Origin: Methylobacterium sp.
GTDB lineage: Bacteria > Pseudomonadota > Alphaproteobacteria > Rhizobiales > Beijerinckiaceae
Assembly (NCBI RefSeq): GCF_019745455.1
Contig: NZ_JAIETD010000020.1
Span: forward strand, 37,951-101,950
DNA length: 64,000 bases
Reading direction: 5' to 3'
Under the pieces are notes generated by a model, which was given only the letters and a program-made list of their open reading frames with translations, searched no databases and was not told where the DNA came from. Below are positions 1 through 9,638 of this stretch, piece after piece. Both the position numbers and the translations under genes were made by a program. The number at the start of each line of letters is the position of its first letter. Position 1 is the stretch's first letter.

Positions 1-766
1 GGCCGCCGGGCGGGACGGCGCCGCGTCCGACGCTGCCGGCATCGAGGCGCTCGGCCTCGCGGATGGTCAGCACCCTCACCCGTCGGCGCAGGATCTCGGT
101 GCGCATGGCGTAGAGGTGCAGGGTGATGCCGAGGAGTGTGAAGGCGAGGATCATCAGGAGCAGCGGATAGAGCATGCTCGGATCGATCGAGGACCCGCCC
201 ATCCGCAGGATCGAGGCCGGCTGATGGAGGGTCGACCACCAGTTCACCGAGAACTTGATGATCGGTAGGTTCACGGCCCCGACGAGGGTGAGGATCGCGA
301 TGGCGCGGGCCGCCCGGTTCGGATCCTCGATCGTCCGCCACAGGGCGATGATGCCGCAATAGATGAGGAACAGGACAAGCATCGAGGTAAGGCGCGCGTC
401 CCAGACCCAGTAGGTGCCCCACATCGGCTTGCCCCAGAGCGAGCCGGTGACGAGGCAGATGATCGTGAAGGCGGCGCCGATCGGCGCTGCCGCGCGCTGG
501 GCGACGTCGGCGAGGGGATGGCGCCAGACTAGGGTGCCGATCGCCGACAGCGACATCGACCCGTAGAAGAACACACCGAGCCAGGCCGCCGGAACGTGGA
601 TGTACATGATCCTGACGGTCTCGCCCTGCTGGTAGTCGGGCGGCACCACGAACCAGGTGAGATAAAGGCCGGCGGCCAGGAGAAGCCCCGAGAGCCCCGC
701 GAGCCAGGGCATCAGCGGGGCGGTCCAGCGAAGGAAATGGCCGGGATGAGCAAGGCGCGTCCACAT
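1..766 (-). CDS. ccmC: Heme exporter protein CcmC, 3' end cut by the window edge
   Basis: CcmC is an integral inner-membrane protein that presents heme to CcmE during cytochrome c maturation. The minus-strand translation has several hydrophobic segments and the tryptophan-rich heme-handling signature WGTYWVWDARLTS. About 255 codons are visible, close to the usual 245-250 residues, so only the extreme C-terminus is missing. The ATG at 766 gives MWTRLAHPGHF, which fits family N-termini. An in-frame ATG at 820 would add 18 residues, and neither has a convincing ribosome binding site. It is divergent from trpS. The other ccm genes presumably lie left of the window. Confidence 0.88.
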   Translation of the reverse strand, partial: MWTRLAHPGHFLRWTAPLMPWLAGLSGLLLAAGLYLTWFVVPPDYQQGETVRIMYIHVPAAWLGVFFYGSMSLSAIGTLVWRHPLADVAQRAAAPIGAAFTIICLVTGSLWGKPMWGTYWVWDARLTSMLVLFLIYCGIIALWRTIEDPNRAARAIAILTLVGAVNLPIIKFSVNWWSTLHQPASILRMGGSSIDPSMLYPLLLMILAFTLLGITLHLYAMRTEILRRRVRVLTIREAERLDAGSVGRGAVPPGG

Positions 767-940
767 GCGCCGCCCATAGCGCAGGGTGCAGTGCAATCGC
801 AATGCGGGGGTTCGGCGCATTGGCGGCTTTACCTTGACCCTCCCTGACGACCGGTCCAGAAACCTGCGCCCGCGCCGCGTCCGGAAAGGACAGCCGCGCG
901 GCTTGCTTTCTCGCCTCACGAACGCACGGGGACACGCGCG

Positions 941-2002
941 ATGGCCGCGTTCAACGATCTGGTCTTCTCCGGCGTGCAGCCGACCGGGAACCTGCATCTC
1001 GGCAATTATCTCGGCGCCGTGAAGCGGTTCGTGGAGATGCAGGCCCGCGAGGCGCAGTGCCTCTACTGCGTCGTCGATCTGCACGCGATCACGCTCTGGC
1101 AGGATCCGGCCGAGCTGAAGACGCAGATCCGCGAGGTCACCGCCGCCTTCCTCGCGGCCGGCATCGACCCGGAGCGGTCGATCGTGTTCAACCAGAGCCA
1201 GGTGCCGGCCCATGCCGAGCTCGCCTGGATCTTCAACTGCGTCGCCCGCCTCGGCTGGCTCAACCGCATGACCCAGTTCAAGGACAAGGCCGGCAAGGAC
1301 CGCGAGAACGCTTCGATCGGCCTCTACGCCTATCCGGTCCTGATGGCGGCCGACATCCTGGCCTATCGCGCCACCCATGTCCCGGTCGGCGAGGACCAGA
1401 AGCAGCACCTCGAACTGACCCGAGACATCGCCCAGAAGTTCAACAACGACTTCTCGCAGTCGATCGCGGCGCATGGCCATGGCGAGGCGTTCTTCCCCGT
1501 TACCGAGCCGCTGATCGGCGGCCCGGCGGCCCGGGTGATGTCCCTGCGCGACGGCACCAAGAAGATGTCGAAATCCGACCCCTCCGACAATTCGCGCATC
1601 AATCTCACCGACGATGCCGATTCCATCGCCAACAAGGTACGCAAGGCCAAGACGGACCCCGAGCCCCTGCCCTCCGAGGTGGCGGGCCTCGCCGGGCGGC
1701 CGGAAGCCGACAACCTCGTCGGCATTTTCGCGGCATTGAAGGGGACGACCCGCGAGGCCGTGCTGGCCGATTTCGGCGGCGGGCAGTTCTCGGCGTTCAA
1801 GGGCGCCCTCGTCGAACTCGCCGTCGAGACCCTCGCGCCGCTCGGCGCCGAGATGAAGCGGCTCGTGGCCGAACCAGAGCATATCGACGCGGTCCTCGCC
1901 GACGGCGCCGAGCGGGCCGAGGCTATCGCCACTCCGACCCTCGACGCGGTCAAGGATATCGTCGGCTTCGTCCGGCGCGGGCCGCGCCTGCGCGGCGTCT
2001 GA
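941..2002 (+). CDS. trpS: Tryptophanyl-tRNA synthetase
   Basis: Cytoplasmic class I aminoacyl-tRNA synthetase that charges tRNA-Trp. The length of 353 residues is normal for bacterial TrpRS. The HIGH-type signature is TGNLHLG near residues 15-21 and the KMSKS loop is KKMSKSD near residues 206-213, both intact. The ATG at 941 follows a purine-rich GGGGA stretch. The stop is 2 nt before the ATG of the haloacid dehalogenase, so the two are probably co-transcribed. The cognate tRNA-Trp gene is also in this window, at 59351-59427. Confidence 0.97.
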   Translation: MAAFNDLVFSGVQPTGNLHLGNYLGAVKRFVEMQAREAQCLYCVVDLHAITLWQDPAELKTQIREVTAAFLAAGIDPERSIVFNQSQVPAHAELAWIFNCVARLGWLNRMTQFKDKAGKDRENASIGLYAYPVLMAADILAYRATHVPVGEDQKQHLELTRDIAQKFNNDFSQSIAAHGHGEAFFPVTEPLIGGPAARVMSLRDGTKKMSKSDPSDNSRINLTDDADSIANKVRKAKTDPEPLPSEVAGLAGRPEADNLVGIFAALKGTTREAVLADFGGGQFSAFKGALVELAVETLAPLGAEMKRLVAEPEHIDAVLADGAERAEAIATPTLDAVKDIVGFVRRGPRLRGV

Positions 2003-2004
2003 TC

Positions 2005-2697
2005 ATGGCGATCGCGGCCCTCGTCTTCGACGTCTTCGGTACGCTGGTCGACTGGCGATCCGGCGTTGCGCGGGAAGCGGCGCGCATCCTCGGACCGGGG
2101 ATCGATGCAGGCGCCTTCGCGGATGCCTGGCGGCGCCGCTACCAGCCCTCGCTGGAGCCTATCCGCTCGGGGCAACGTGCCTACGTCGATCTCGACGCGA
2201 TCCATGCCGACAGTCTGGACGAGGTGATGGCCGAGTTCGGCGTTGCGGGCGTTGATCCCCAGACGAGGGCGGAACTCGTTCTTGCCTGGCACCGGCTCGA
2301 TGGCTGGCCCGAGGTGGGAGAGGCCCTCGCCCGCCTGCGCTCACGCTACCTGCTGGCACCGCTCTCGAACGCCCATGTGGGGCTCGCCGTCGCGCTGGCG
2401 CGCCGCAATGGCTGGCACTTCGATGCGGTCTTCGGCGGCGGGTTCTCTCGCGACTACAAGCCGAAGCCCGCGCTCTACCTCGATGCCGTCGCGGCCTTCA
2501 GACTGAGGCCGGACGAGACCCTGATGGTCGCCGCCCATTCGAGCGACCTTGCGGCGGCGGGCCAGCTCGGCCTACCCACCGCCCATATCGCCCGTCCGCT
2601 GGAGAACGGGCCGGGCGGCGGCGAGAGGCGGCCAAGCGTGCCGACGACCTATGCCGCCGCGGACCTCGCCGATCTCGCCGCCCAACTCGGCTGCTGA
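2005..2697 (+). CDS. Haloacid dehalogenase, type II (HAD superfamily)
   Basis: A 230-residue HAD hydrolase of the (S)-2-haloacid dehalogenase subfamily, which hydrolyses 2-haloalkanoic acids to 2-hydroxy acids. Motif I is FDVFGTLVDW with the predicted nucleophile Asp9. Motif II is PLSNAHV, followed by a KPKPALY motif with the conserved Lys, then the acidic motif AAHSSDLAAA. The ATG lies 2 nt after the trpS stop. The stop is only 4 nt from the stop of the convergent PPOX-fold gene, leaving no room for a terminator. The true substrate may not be halogenated, since many HAD type II proteins are untested. Confidence 0.85.
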   Translation: MAIAALVFDVFGTLVDWRSGVAREAARILGPGIDAGAFADAWRRRYQPSLEPIRSGQRAYVDLDAIHADSLDEVMAEFGVAGVDPQTRAELVLAWHRLDGWPEVGEALARLRSRYLLAPLSNAHVGLAVALARRNGWHFDAVFGGGFSRDYKPKPALYLDAVAAFRLRPDETLMVAAHSSDLAAAGQLGLPTAHIARPLENGPGGGERRPSVPTTYAAADLADLAAQLGC

Positions 2698-2701
2698 GGC
2701 C

Positions 2702-3355
2702 TCAGCTCTCGCCGCGCGCGACGCGGGCCTCGTATTCGGGCAGCTCGATCCGGCCCTCGCGGGCGACGCGGGCCTTGTCCTCCTCGGAGATCACGTCCCC
2801 GACCATGTCGAGGCGCTTCCAGAGCGCGAGCGGCGTCTCCTTCTCGGGGACCGGCACGTAGCGGTTCTGCTCGAGCTTCTTGTACTTGTGGATGTAGCGC
2901 GGGCAGTTGACCCAGGCCTTCGTCACCTCGATCCGTACGAGGTACTTCGCCTCGGTGAACTCCGCCATCAGGGGATCGTCGCGGAGCATCCGGGCGTGGC
3001 CCTGGACGCGGACGCGGTGCGGCGTCTCGAAATCGATGAAGAGGAGCCCGACCTTCGATTGCCCCTCGATGTTACCCATCGAGTAGAACATTCCGTTGCC
3101 GTCGAGGCCCGGGAACACGAGCGTGTTGCCGTCGACGACCTTCACGAAGCCGGGGCTTCCACCCTTGTAGGAGACGGTGGGCATCCCGTCCGGGTCGACG
3201 GTGGAGAGGAAGAACATGTCGCGGCTGCCGATGAAGGCCGCCTCGTTCTCGCCGATCCGGTCCTGAACCCAGCCGGTGTCGAGGCGTTCGGCAAGCTTGA
3301 CGGTGTTGAACTCTTCCTGAAGCGCGCGGTGCGCATCGTAGTAAAGCGACGCCAT
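2702..3355 (-). CDS. Pyridoxamine 5'-phosphate oxidase (PPOX) family flavin-binding protein
   Basis: A 217-residue split-barrel protein. The core has the typical order DMFFLSTVDPDGMPTVSYKGG, then LVFPGLDGNGMFYSMGNI, then VGLLFIDFETPHRVRVQGHA. This is the FMN-binding arrangement of the PPOX-like family (Pfam Putative_PNPOx), distinct from true PdxH. The C-terminal third has WVNCPRYIHKY, recurrent in this subgroup. The reaction is unknown; relatives bind FMN, F420 or heme. It starts at ATG 3355 and lies 111 nt downstream of the hydrolase gene, so it could be the last gene of that minus-strand unit. Confidence 0.8.
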   Translation of the reverse strand: MASLYYDAHRALQEEFNTVKLAERLDTGWVQDRIGENEAAFIGSRDMFFLSTVDPDGMPTVSYKGGSPGFVKVVDGNTLVFPGLDGNGMFYSMGNIEGQSKVGLLFIDFETPHRVRVQGHARMLRDDPLMAEFTEAKYLVRIEVTKAWVNCPRYIHKYKKLEQNRYVPVPEKETPLALWKRLDMVGDVISEEDKARVAREGRIELPEYEARVARGES

Positions 3356-3466
3356 GACATCCTCCCTTGATGGCTTTTGAGGGCGGCGGCCTCGCTGGAA
3401 TGGGCCGCCTGTCCTGCTCCGCTTGTGCCCGAAATCCCGGCTGAAGGGAAAGCCGAGCCTCGATCT

Positions 3467-4354
3467 TTACGGCCGATGCGCTTTCAGAAAGTGCGCTGCC
3501 TCGTTGAGGGAGCGCCGCGCCTCCGGCAGGAGCGGATCGGCGAACTGCCAGCCATGGGGGACCACCTTCCACAGCTTCAATTCCGCGTCGCCACCCGCGG
3601 CCTGGATCTTTCCCGCGAGACGCACCGCATCGTCGCGCAGGACCTCGCGGGCGCCGACATGGATCAGCATCGGCGGCAGGTCACGCATCTCGCCTGCAAG
3701 AGGCGAGGCATATGGATGAGCCGGGTCAGCCTCACCGAGATAGCATTCGGCTAGCCGCTCAAGCGCGTGCCCTCCGAATATCGCATCGCGTTCGGCATTC
3801 TCCGTATACGAGGGTCCGGTACCGATGAGATCCGTGACCGGCGAGAACAGAACTGCGGCGATGGGCGGTGTGAAGCCTTCGTCCCGTGCCCTCATCATCA
3901 GTGCCAGCGCCAGGTTGCCTCCGGCGGAATCTCCAGCAATGGCGGCAGGTCCTTCACGCGAGAAATCGAGCCAGGCGGCAATGGCGTCGTCGAGGGCTGC
4001 GGGGAACGGGTGTTCTGGCGCCAGCCGGTAATCGACTGTCAGCACGTCGAAACCGCGCAGTGCGAAGGCTCCTGTGAGCGGCCGGTAGATGCGGCTCGAC
4101 ATCGCCACGAAGCCGCCGCCGTGCAGGTAGAACAGCCGCGGGCGGTCTCCCGGCCGGGCCTGTACCCGTTCGCAAGCGACATTTCCGCTCAAGCAGGGAG
4201 CGTAATGGACGCCCCTGCGCGCCCGCAGGAGGGGCCGGTCGAAAATCTTGTCGAAGATCTTCCGGAACCGCCGTGCGTCCTTCGCTCGTCCGAAGTGATC
4301 CTTCACCGTGCGATGCAGGAGGGCATGGAGGAAGTGGGCCCGCAGACTTGCCAA
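3467..4354 (-). CDS. Alpha/beta hydrolase, hormone-sensitive lipase type esterase
   Basis: A 295-residue alpha/beta hydrolase. The oxyanion-hole motif HGGG is at residues 78-81, the family motif DYRLAPEHPFPA follows near 108-119, and the nucleophile elbow GDSAGG is at 141-146 with Ser143. A late Asp in GAREVLRDDA and His in VPHGWQF complete the likely triad. It should hydrolyse short- to medium-chain esters in the cytoplasm. It lies 27 nt downstream of the SDR gene and in the same unit as the Baeyer-Villiger-type monooxygenase. The natural substrate could therefore be the ester or lactone that enzyme makes; this is an inference. Confidence 0.9.
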   Translation of the reverse strand: MASLRAHFLHALLHRTVKDHFGRAKDARRFRKIFDKIFDRPLLRARRGVHYAPCLSGNVACERVQARPGDRPRLFYLHGGGFVAMSSRIYRPLTGAFALRGFDVLTVDYRLAPEHPFPAALDDAIAAWLDFSREGPAAIAGDSAGGNLALALMMRARDEGFTPPIAAVLFSPVTDLIGTGPSYTENAERDAIFGGHALERLAECYLGEADPAHPYASPLAGEMRDLPPMLIHVGAREVLRDDAVRLAGKIQAAGGDAELKLWKVVPHGWQFADPLLPEARRSLNEAAHFLKAHRP

Positions 4355-4381
4355 TGGCTGTGTTCCGGCGCGCGTCGCGTC

Positions 4382-5359
4382 TTATCCGACCGCCTGCCGG
4401 CCGACACCGGTCAGATCGTTGGTTCCCTCGGGAGGCGGGATGAGCCGGCTTTCGCGCGGGGGATCGCTTCGGGTCGCTCGGAGAGCGGTCGGGGGTGGGC
4501 CGGATGTACCATTCGCGGCCGCCGCGCGTTGTTCGGCGAGCACCATGCGGACTCGCATCCTGGCGAGGACGGGCATGAAACGTTGCGTCCACCATGCCAC
4601 CCGGGCCAGGAACGGCCTGACGACAACACCCTCCCCTCGCTCGACCGCATCGAGGGCCTGCCGCGCGAAGACATCGACCGGCATCGGCGCACCGCAGAGG
4701 CGTGTCAGGTACGAGCGATTATCTGGCCGCCACGGCACCGACGGCAGGTCGGACGGATTGTCCCGGTCGAGGATCGGGGTCTCGACGGCACCGGGGCAGA
4801 GGACGCTGACATTGACGCCATAGGCAACAGCCTCAGCGCGCAGGCTGAGCGACAGCCCGACAACCGCGTGCTTCGTGGCCGCGTAGGGCGTGCCGAGCGG
4901 GCCGAGAGAGAGGCCGGCGATCGACGAAACGTTGACGATAGTGCCGCTGCCCCGACGCTGCATGGCCGGATAGGCGGCAGCGACGCCGTGGACGACGCCG
5001 CGCAGGTTGATGTCGATGATGCGGTCCCAGTGAGCCAGCGTGAGATCCTGTACCTCGCCACTGATCGGGATGCCGGCGTTGTTGACCAGCATGTCGAGGT
5101 GCCCGGACTCCTCGACGATGTGTCGGACACAGGCCGCGACAGCCTCGGCATCGCGCACGTCGAGGCTGGCGTGGCGGCTGAAGGGCCCGATCAGGGCGGC
5201 GGTCGCCTCGGCGCTCGAGCCGTCGATATCCGTTGCGGTGACGAGGAAGCCGCGTCGCCCGAGTTCACAAGCCAAGGCACGGCCGATGCCCGAACCCGCG
5301 CCTGTCACCAGCGCCGTCCTCGGCGCCGATGCTGCCGAATGTCGTCCCAAACCGGTCAT
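4382..5359 (-). CDS. Short-chain dehydrogenase/reductase (SDR)
   Basis: A classical SDR of 325 residues. The cofactor motif TGAGSGIG is at 19-26, NNAG at 93-96, catalytic Ser145/146 sits in IVNVSS, and YAATK carries Tyr159 and Lys163. Asp after the second beta strand (ATDIDG) suggests NAD(H) preference. The C-terminal stretch of about 60 residues beyond the core is Pro/Arg rich and probably disordered. It sits between the flavin monooxygenase (130 nt upstream) and the esterase (27 nt downstream). A role in interconverting an alcohol and the ketone used by the monooxygenase is plausible. Confidence 0.9.
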   Translation of the reverse strand: MTGLGRHSAASAPRTALVTGAGSGIGRALACELGRRGFLVTATDIDGSSAEATAALIGPFSRHASLDVRDAEAVAACVRHIVEESGHLDMLVNNAGIPISGEVQDLTLAHWDRIIDINLRGVVHGVAAAYPAMQRRGSGTIVNVSSIAGLSLGPLGTPYAATKHAVVGLSLSLRAEAVAYGVNVSVLCPGAVETPILDRDNPSDLPSVPWRPDNRSYLTRLCGAPMPVDVFARQALDAVERGEGVVVRPFLARVAWWTQRFMPVLARMRVRMVLAEQRAAAANGTSGPPPTALRATRSDPPRESRLIPPPEGTNDLTGVGRQAVG

Positions 5360-5489
5360 GCCGCGAGTCCAGGATCGCGGTTCGAAGGCGCTTCAAGCAT
5401 CAACGGCCCTTCGCTCCGCTCGGAAGATCGATCGACGGACCCGGCTCTCGACATCACGCGGAGATCCCGACCCGCCGGCCAGAACGAAC

Positions 5490-6959
5490 TCATGACTGAA
5501 AGTCGTAATCATCGCGTTTGAAGCGACGCGTCATAGCCCGGAATCGGCTTACGAGTCCTGGCCAATTGTTGGTGATGCGGCCGTCGGTCGTCTTGTACCA
5601 GGAGGGGCAGGACACGTTCCAAACCGTTTCCTTCAAATGAACCCTCAACCACTGGTCGAAGGCAGTCGCCGCTGCCGGCTTGACGCTGAGGGTACGCAGC
5701 CGATGCTCCTCAAGTAGCTTGATGCCTTCGACGACGTAGTCCGCCTGCGCCTCCAGCATCTTTACGATGGAATCGTGGCTGAGATTGGTGTTCGGGCCGT
5801 AGAGGATGAACAGGTTGGGAAAGCCCGGAACGCTCATGCCGAGATAGGCGAAGGCACCCTTCCCCCAGGCCTCGTTCAGCGCACGTCCATCTGGCCCGAC
5901 GATATGGAGTGCCGCCAAGGGGTTGGCGGCGGCAAAGCCGGTCGCGAGCACGAGCGCGTCGGCTTTGTGCAGGAACCCTTCGGCCGTCACGACCCCATCC
6001 GCCACGACCGCAGTGATCGCCTGAGTGACGATCTCGACCTTGTCCTGGTCGAGGGCGGGATACCAGTCGTCGGAAATCAGGACACGCTTGCAGCCGAGCC
6101 GATAGGTCGGGACTAGCGCCGAACGTTTTTCAGGCGAACGCACGCCGCGCCGGATCCGCCGTCGCACGCGCCACGCCATGGGCGCCAGCATCCACGGGAA
6201 GCGGACGAAGGCGACCCCGCGCATCTCGTTCTTCGCGCCGATCGCCGTCCGGTAGAGGCGCGCCAGCGAAGGCACGGCCGACAGAAGCCTGCGTTCCAGC
6301 CGCGTAAAAGGACGATCGCCCTTTGGGAGAACCCAGGCCCCCGAGCGCTGGAACAGGATCAGCCGCTCCACTGCCGGAACGATAGACGGTACGATCTGAA
6401 CTGCGCTCGCCCCCGTCCCGATGACCGCAACGGTCTTGCCGCTCGGATCGAAGGCGGCGTCCCAGCGCGCGGAGTGGAAGCAGGGACCCGCAAAGCGTTC
6501 GAGACCGGGGATCGCCGGCATCGATGGACGATTGAGCTGACCGCAGGCTGGAGCCAGGATTCGCGCCTCGATGATTTCGCCCTCGCCCGTCGAGAGCCGC
6601 CATCGCCCTGCCGTCGCATCGAAGACGGCGCTCACGATCTCGGTCCCGAATCTCACATGGGACAACAGGCCCTGATCGCGCGCGCATGCGGCGAGGTAGC
6701 GTTGGATCTCGGCCTGGCCAGCGAATTTGCGAGTCCACGCTGGCGTCGGAAGGAACGAGTAGGAATAGAGGTACGAATCGATGTCGCAGGCTGCGCCCGG
6801 ATAGGCATTTTCGAACCAGGTGCCACCGACCTCCGGGTTCTTGTCGATCACCACGAAGTCGTGAATGCCCGCGGCCTTCAACTTCATGGCGAGACAGAGC
6901 CCGCCGAAACCCGCGCCGACGATCGCGACGGTAACGGCGGGATCAGCCAACGGCTTCAC
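5490..6959 (-). CDS. Baeyer-Villiger-type flavin monooxygenase
   Basis: A 489-residue class B flavoprotein monooxygenase. The FAD Rossmann motif is GAGFGG at 15-20. GGTWFENAYPGAACD near 45-59 is the classic NADPH/FAD interface sequence. The Baeyer-Villiger fingerprint F-x-G-x3-H-x3-W is present as FAGPCFHSARW at 156-166, and a second Rossmann motif GTGASA (181-186) binds NADPH. It should insert one oxygen into a ketone to give an ester, or oxidise a heteroatom. It is the first gene of a minus-strand unit with an SDR and an HGGG esterase. That set recalls the mycobacterial mymA region (monooxygenase, LipR, SDRs). The substrate is unknown. Confidence 0.9.
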   Translation of the reverse strand: MKPLADPAVTVAIVGAGFGGLCLAMKLKAAGIHDFVVIDKNPEVGGTWFENAYPGAACDIDSYLYSYSFLPTPAWTRKFAGQAEIQRYLAACARDQGLLSHVRFGTEIVSAVFDATAGRWRLSTGEGEIIEARILAPACGQLNRPSMPAIPGLERFAGPCFHSARWDAAFDPSGKTVAVIGTGASAVQIVPSIVPAVERLILFQRSGAWVLPKGDRPFTRLERRLLSAVPSLARLYRTAIGAKNEMRGVAFVRFPWMLAPMAWRVRRRIRRGVRSPEKRSALVPTYRLGCKRVLISDDWYPALDQDKVEIVTQAITAVVADGVVTAEGFLHKADALVLATGFAAANPLAALHIVGPDGRALNEAWGKGAFAYLGMSVPGFPNLFILYGPNTNLSHDSIVKMLEAQADYVVEGIKLLEEHRLRTLSVKPAAATAFDQWLRVHLKETVWNVSCPSWYKTTDGRITNNWPGLVSRFRAMTRRFKRDDYDFQS

Positions 6960-7126
6960 GCCCGATGGTCGGCAGAGAGGATGGCTTCGCGATCCTCGAA
7001 CGGGATGGGCGGGTCTGGGAGATCACGGCGAACCTCATGGGACGATCCGATGGAAGAGGTTCATCCCGATCACGCTAAGGTTCGGGAGGAAACACGAGGT
7101 CGCACACTCGTCTCAGGATGCCGCGG

Positions 7127-7161
7127 CAAAAGAAGGGCCAGGCTCCATCGGAGCCTGGCCC
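7127..7161 (-). terminator. Intrinsic terminator of ilvC
   Basis: On the minus strand a perfect 12-bp stem, GGGCCAGGCTCC pairing with GGAGCCTGGCCC around a 3-nt loop (7135-7161), is followed by TTCTTTT (7128-7134). It lies 38 nt past the ilvC stop codon and upstream of the monooxygenase gene, so it separates the two minus-strand units. Confidence 0.88.
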
Positions 7162-7198
7162 AACTGAAAAAACCTCGGCTGTCGCCGCTCCGACGTCC

Positions 7199-8263
<1,065 letters not shown>

Positions 8264-8343
8264 TCATCTGAAACGACATCCGCGCGGCCGTGCGAGAGCC
8301 GGCTTTTAGCGGGGTGATCCCCGCGGCGAAAGGGGGAATTGCT

Positions 8344-8979
8344 TCACGCCGGCAGTTCCAGGCCTTCCCGCGCGAAGACCGCCTGCACCGCAGGCCGCTG
8401 CGCCATGGCGCGGGCATGCGCCGTCCAATGCGGGAAGCGGTCGGGCATGTCGAACTTGAGCGCGGGACCGCGACCCCAGGTCCAGAACAGCAGCAGGTAG
8501 GGATCGACCACGCTGTAGCGATCCGCCACGGCCCAGCCGCCGTTCGAGAGCTTCACCTCTGTCATCGTGAAGAGATCGCCGCAGGTGTCGGCGCCCTTGG
8601 CGCTGATGGCCAGATAGGCCTCCTCGTCGGCGGTATATCGCTCTGGCCGGCGGACATGCGCGTAGGCGATGTGGTGGCTCGTCGCCATCCAGGTCAGCCA
8701 CTCGTCGGCGATCGCCTGATCGCGCGGAATCTCCGGCCAGAAGGTGGGATGGAGACGGGCGATGTGGCGCAGGATGGCGGTGTTCTCCGTGAGTACCCAG
8801 CCGTCCTCGACCAGAGCCGGCACCCGGCCGCGCTCATTGACGGCAAGATATTCGGGGCTGCGCTGGTCACCGGCCATGAGGTTGAGACGCGCGGTCTCGA
8901 AGGGAGCGCCCGCCTCTTCGAGGGCGATGTGAGACGCTAGCGAGCAGGCGCCGGGGGCGTAGTAGAGGGTGGTCGGCAT
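8344..8979 (-). CDS. Glutathione S-transferase family protein
   Basis: A 211-residue cytosolic GST. The N-terminal thioredoxin-like half starts MPTTLYYAPGACSLASH, and the family glutathione-contact stretch RVPALVEDGWVLTEN is near 46-60. The all-helical half has FTMTEVKLSNGGWAVADRYSVVDPYLL, matching beta-class bacterial GSTs with the usual Asp after the SVVD turn. The start is ATG 8979. It is downstream of the toxin-antitoxin pair and upstream of ilvC on the same strand. A short GC hairpin at 8309-8324 follows the stop but lacks a T-run, so read-through towards ilvC is possible. Confidence 0.9.
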   Translation of the reverse strand: MPTTLYYAPGACSLASHIALEEAGAPFETARLNLMAGDQRSPEYLAVNERGRVPALVEDGWVLTENTAILRHIARLHPTFWPEIPRDQAIADEWLTWMATSHHIAYAHVRRPERYTADEEAYLAISAKGADTCGDLFTMTEVKLSNGGWAVADRYSVVDPYLLLFWTWGRGPALKFDMPDRFPHWTAHARAMAQRPAVQAVFAREGLELPA

Positions 8980-8998
8980 CGGAGATCTGTGCTTCCCG

Positions 8999-9355
8999 TC
9001 AATCGTTACGAAGACCGAGCAGAACCGCGATCTGATCCTTCGCCTCGGTGAGAACATGGTCCGGAACTGAGCCTAGACGGCGCAGAATCCGCTCATGGCG
9101 ATCGATGGCCCGCAGTTGATCCGTCAGCACCGCGCCCTTGGCAGCGAGTCCTGGCGGCAGCAGGACCTTGCTCGGCCAAGGATCGATGTTGCTCGTGATC
9201 GGGCAGATGAGAGCGCGTCTGGTTAGAAGATGTACGTTCCGGACCGAGACGACGAGAGCTGGACGGCGGCCGTCCTGCTCGCTGCCGCGCACGGGTCCGA
9301 GCTCGACCAGAACGAGGTCACCGGGCTCGACACCTACGTCATCGCGGATCGTCAT
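8999..9355 (-). CDS. MazF/PemK-like type II toxin
   Basis: A 118-residue protein with the MazF/PemK layout: PGDLVLVELGPVRGSEQDGRRPALVVS at the N-terminus, then ICPITSN, and VLTDQLRAIDRHERI towards the C-terminus. Members are ribosome-independent mRNA endoribonucleases neutralised by a tightly bound antitoxin. ATG 9355 overlaps the antitoxin reading frame by 17 nt, the usual toxin-second order with translational coupling. All expected core motifs are present, so it looks intact. RNA cleavage specificity cannot be read from the sequence. Confidence 0.88.
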   Translation of the reverse strand: MTIRDDVGVEPGDLVLVELGPVRGSEQDGRRPALVVSVRNVHLLTRRALICPITSNIDPWPSKVLLPPGLAAKGAVLTDQLRAIDRHERILRRLGSVPDHVLTEAKDQIAVLLGLRND

Positions 9356-9575
9356 CAATGATCTCGGAACCGCGGTCTGGCCCCCAATCGATCGTTTCCG
9401 GCTCATGAGCGGGTCCAAGCCGCCGCATCTCTGCGAACATCTCTTCGGCCGTGATGCGTCGCCGCTTTGGAGTCACCTCGACGATCTGTCCCTCGCTGAG
9501 GCCCAGCGCACGGACCTCATCGGAGGAAAGCTTCACCGCGAGGTCGTCGCCCCATCGGACTACCTTCGCTTCCAT
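9339..9575 (-). CDS. MazE-like AbrB-fold antitoxin
   Basis: A 78-residue partner of the toxin. The N-terminal half, KVVRWGDDLAVKLSSDEVRALGL...GQIVEV, is the swapped-hairpin AbrB/MazE DNA-binding fold. The acidic C-terminal tail ending SEIIDDDPR is the likely toxin-binding segment. ATG 9575 is preferred over an in-frame GTG at 9587 because GGAG lies 7 nt upstream. The pair probably autoregulates from its own promoter in the 63-nt gap behind ilvN, although no clear operator was seen. Confidence 0.85.
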   Translation of the reverse strand: MEAKVVRWGDDLAVKLSSDEVRALGLSEGQIVEVTPKRRRITAEEMFAEMRRLGPAHEPETIDWGPDRGSEIIDDDPR

Positions 9576-9638
9576 GGCGGTCTCCACAGGTTAGATGACA
9601 CCGAAGTGATAGCGTAGAACGACGCTGAAAGCTTCGCC

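Noticed and set aside
1057..2697. A 546-codon frame merging trpS in the wrong phase with the haloacid dehalogenase
   Set aside because: The first half is Arg/Pro-rich frame-shifted trpS; only the part from 2005 is a real protein.
3767..5521. A 584-codon plus-strand frame opposite the esterase and SDR genes
   Set aside because: Both genes it overlaps have complete catalytic motifs on the minus strand; the plus-strand product has none.
8309..8324. GCGGGG-ATCA-CCCCGC hairpin between the GST gene and ilvC as a terminator
   Set aside because: The stem is good but there is no T-run on the minus strand, so termination cannot be supported.
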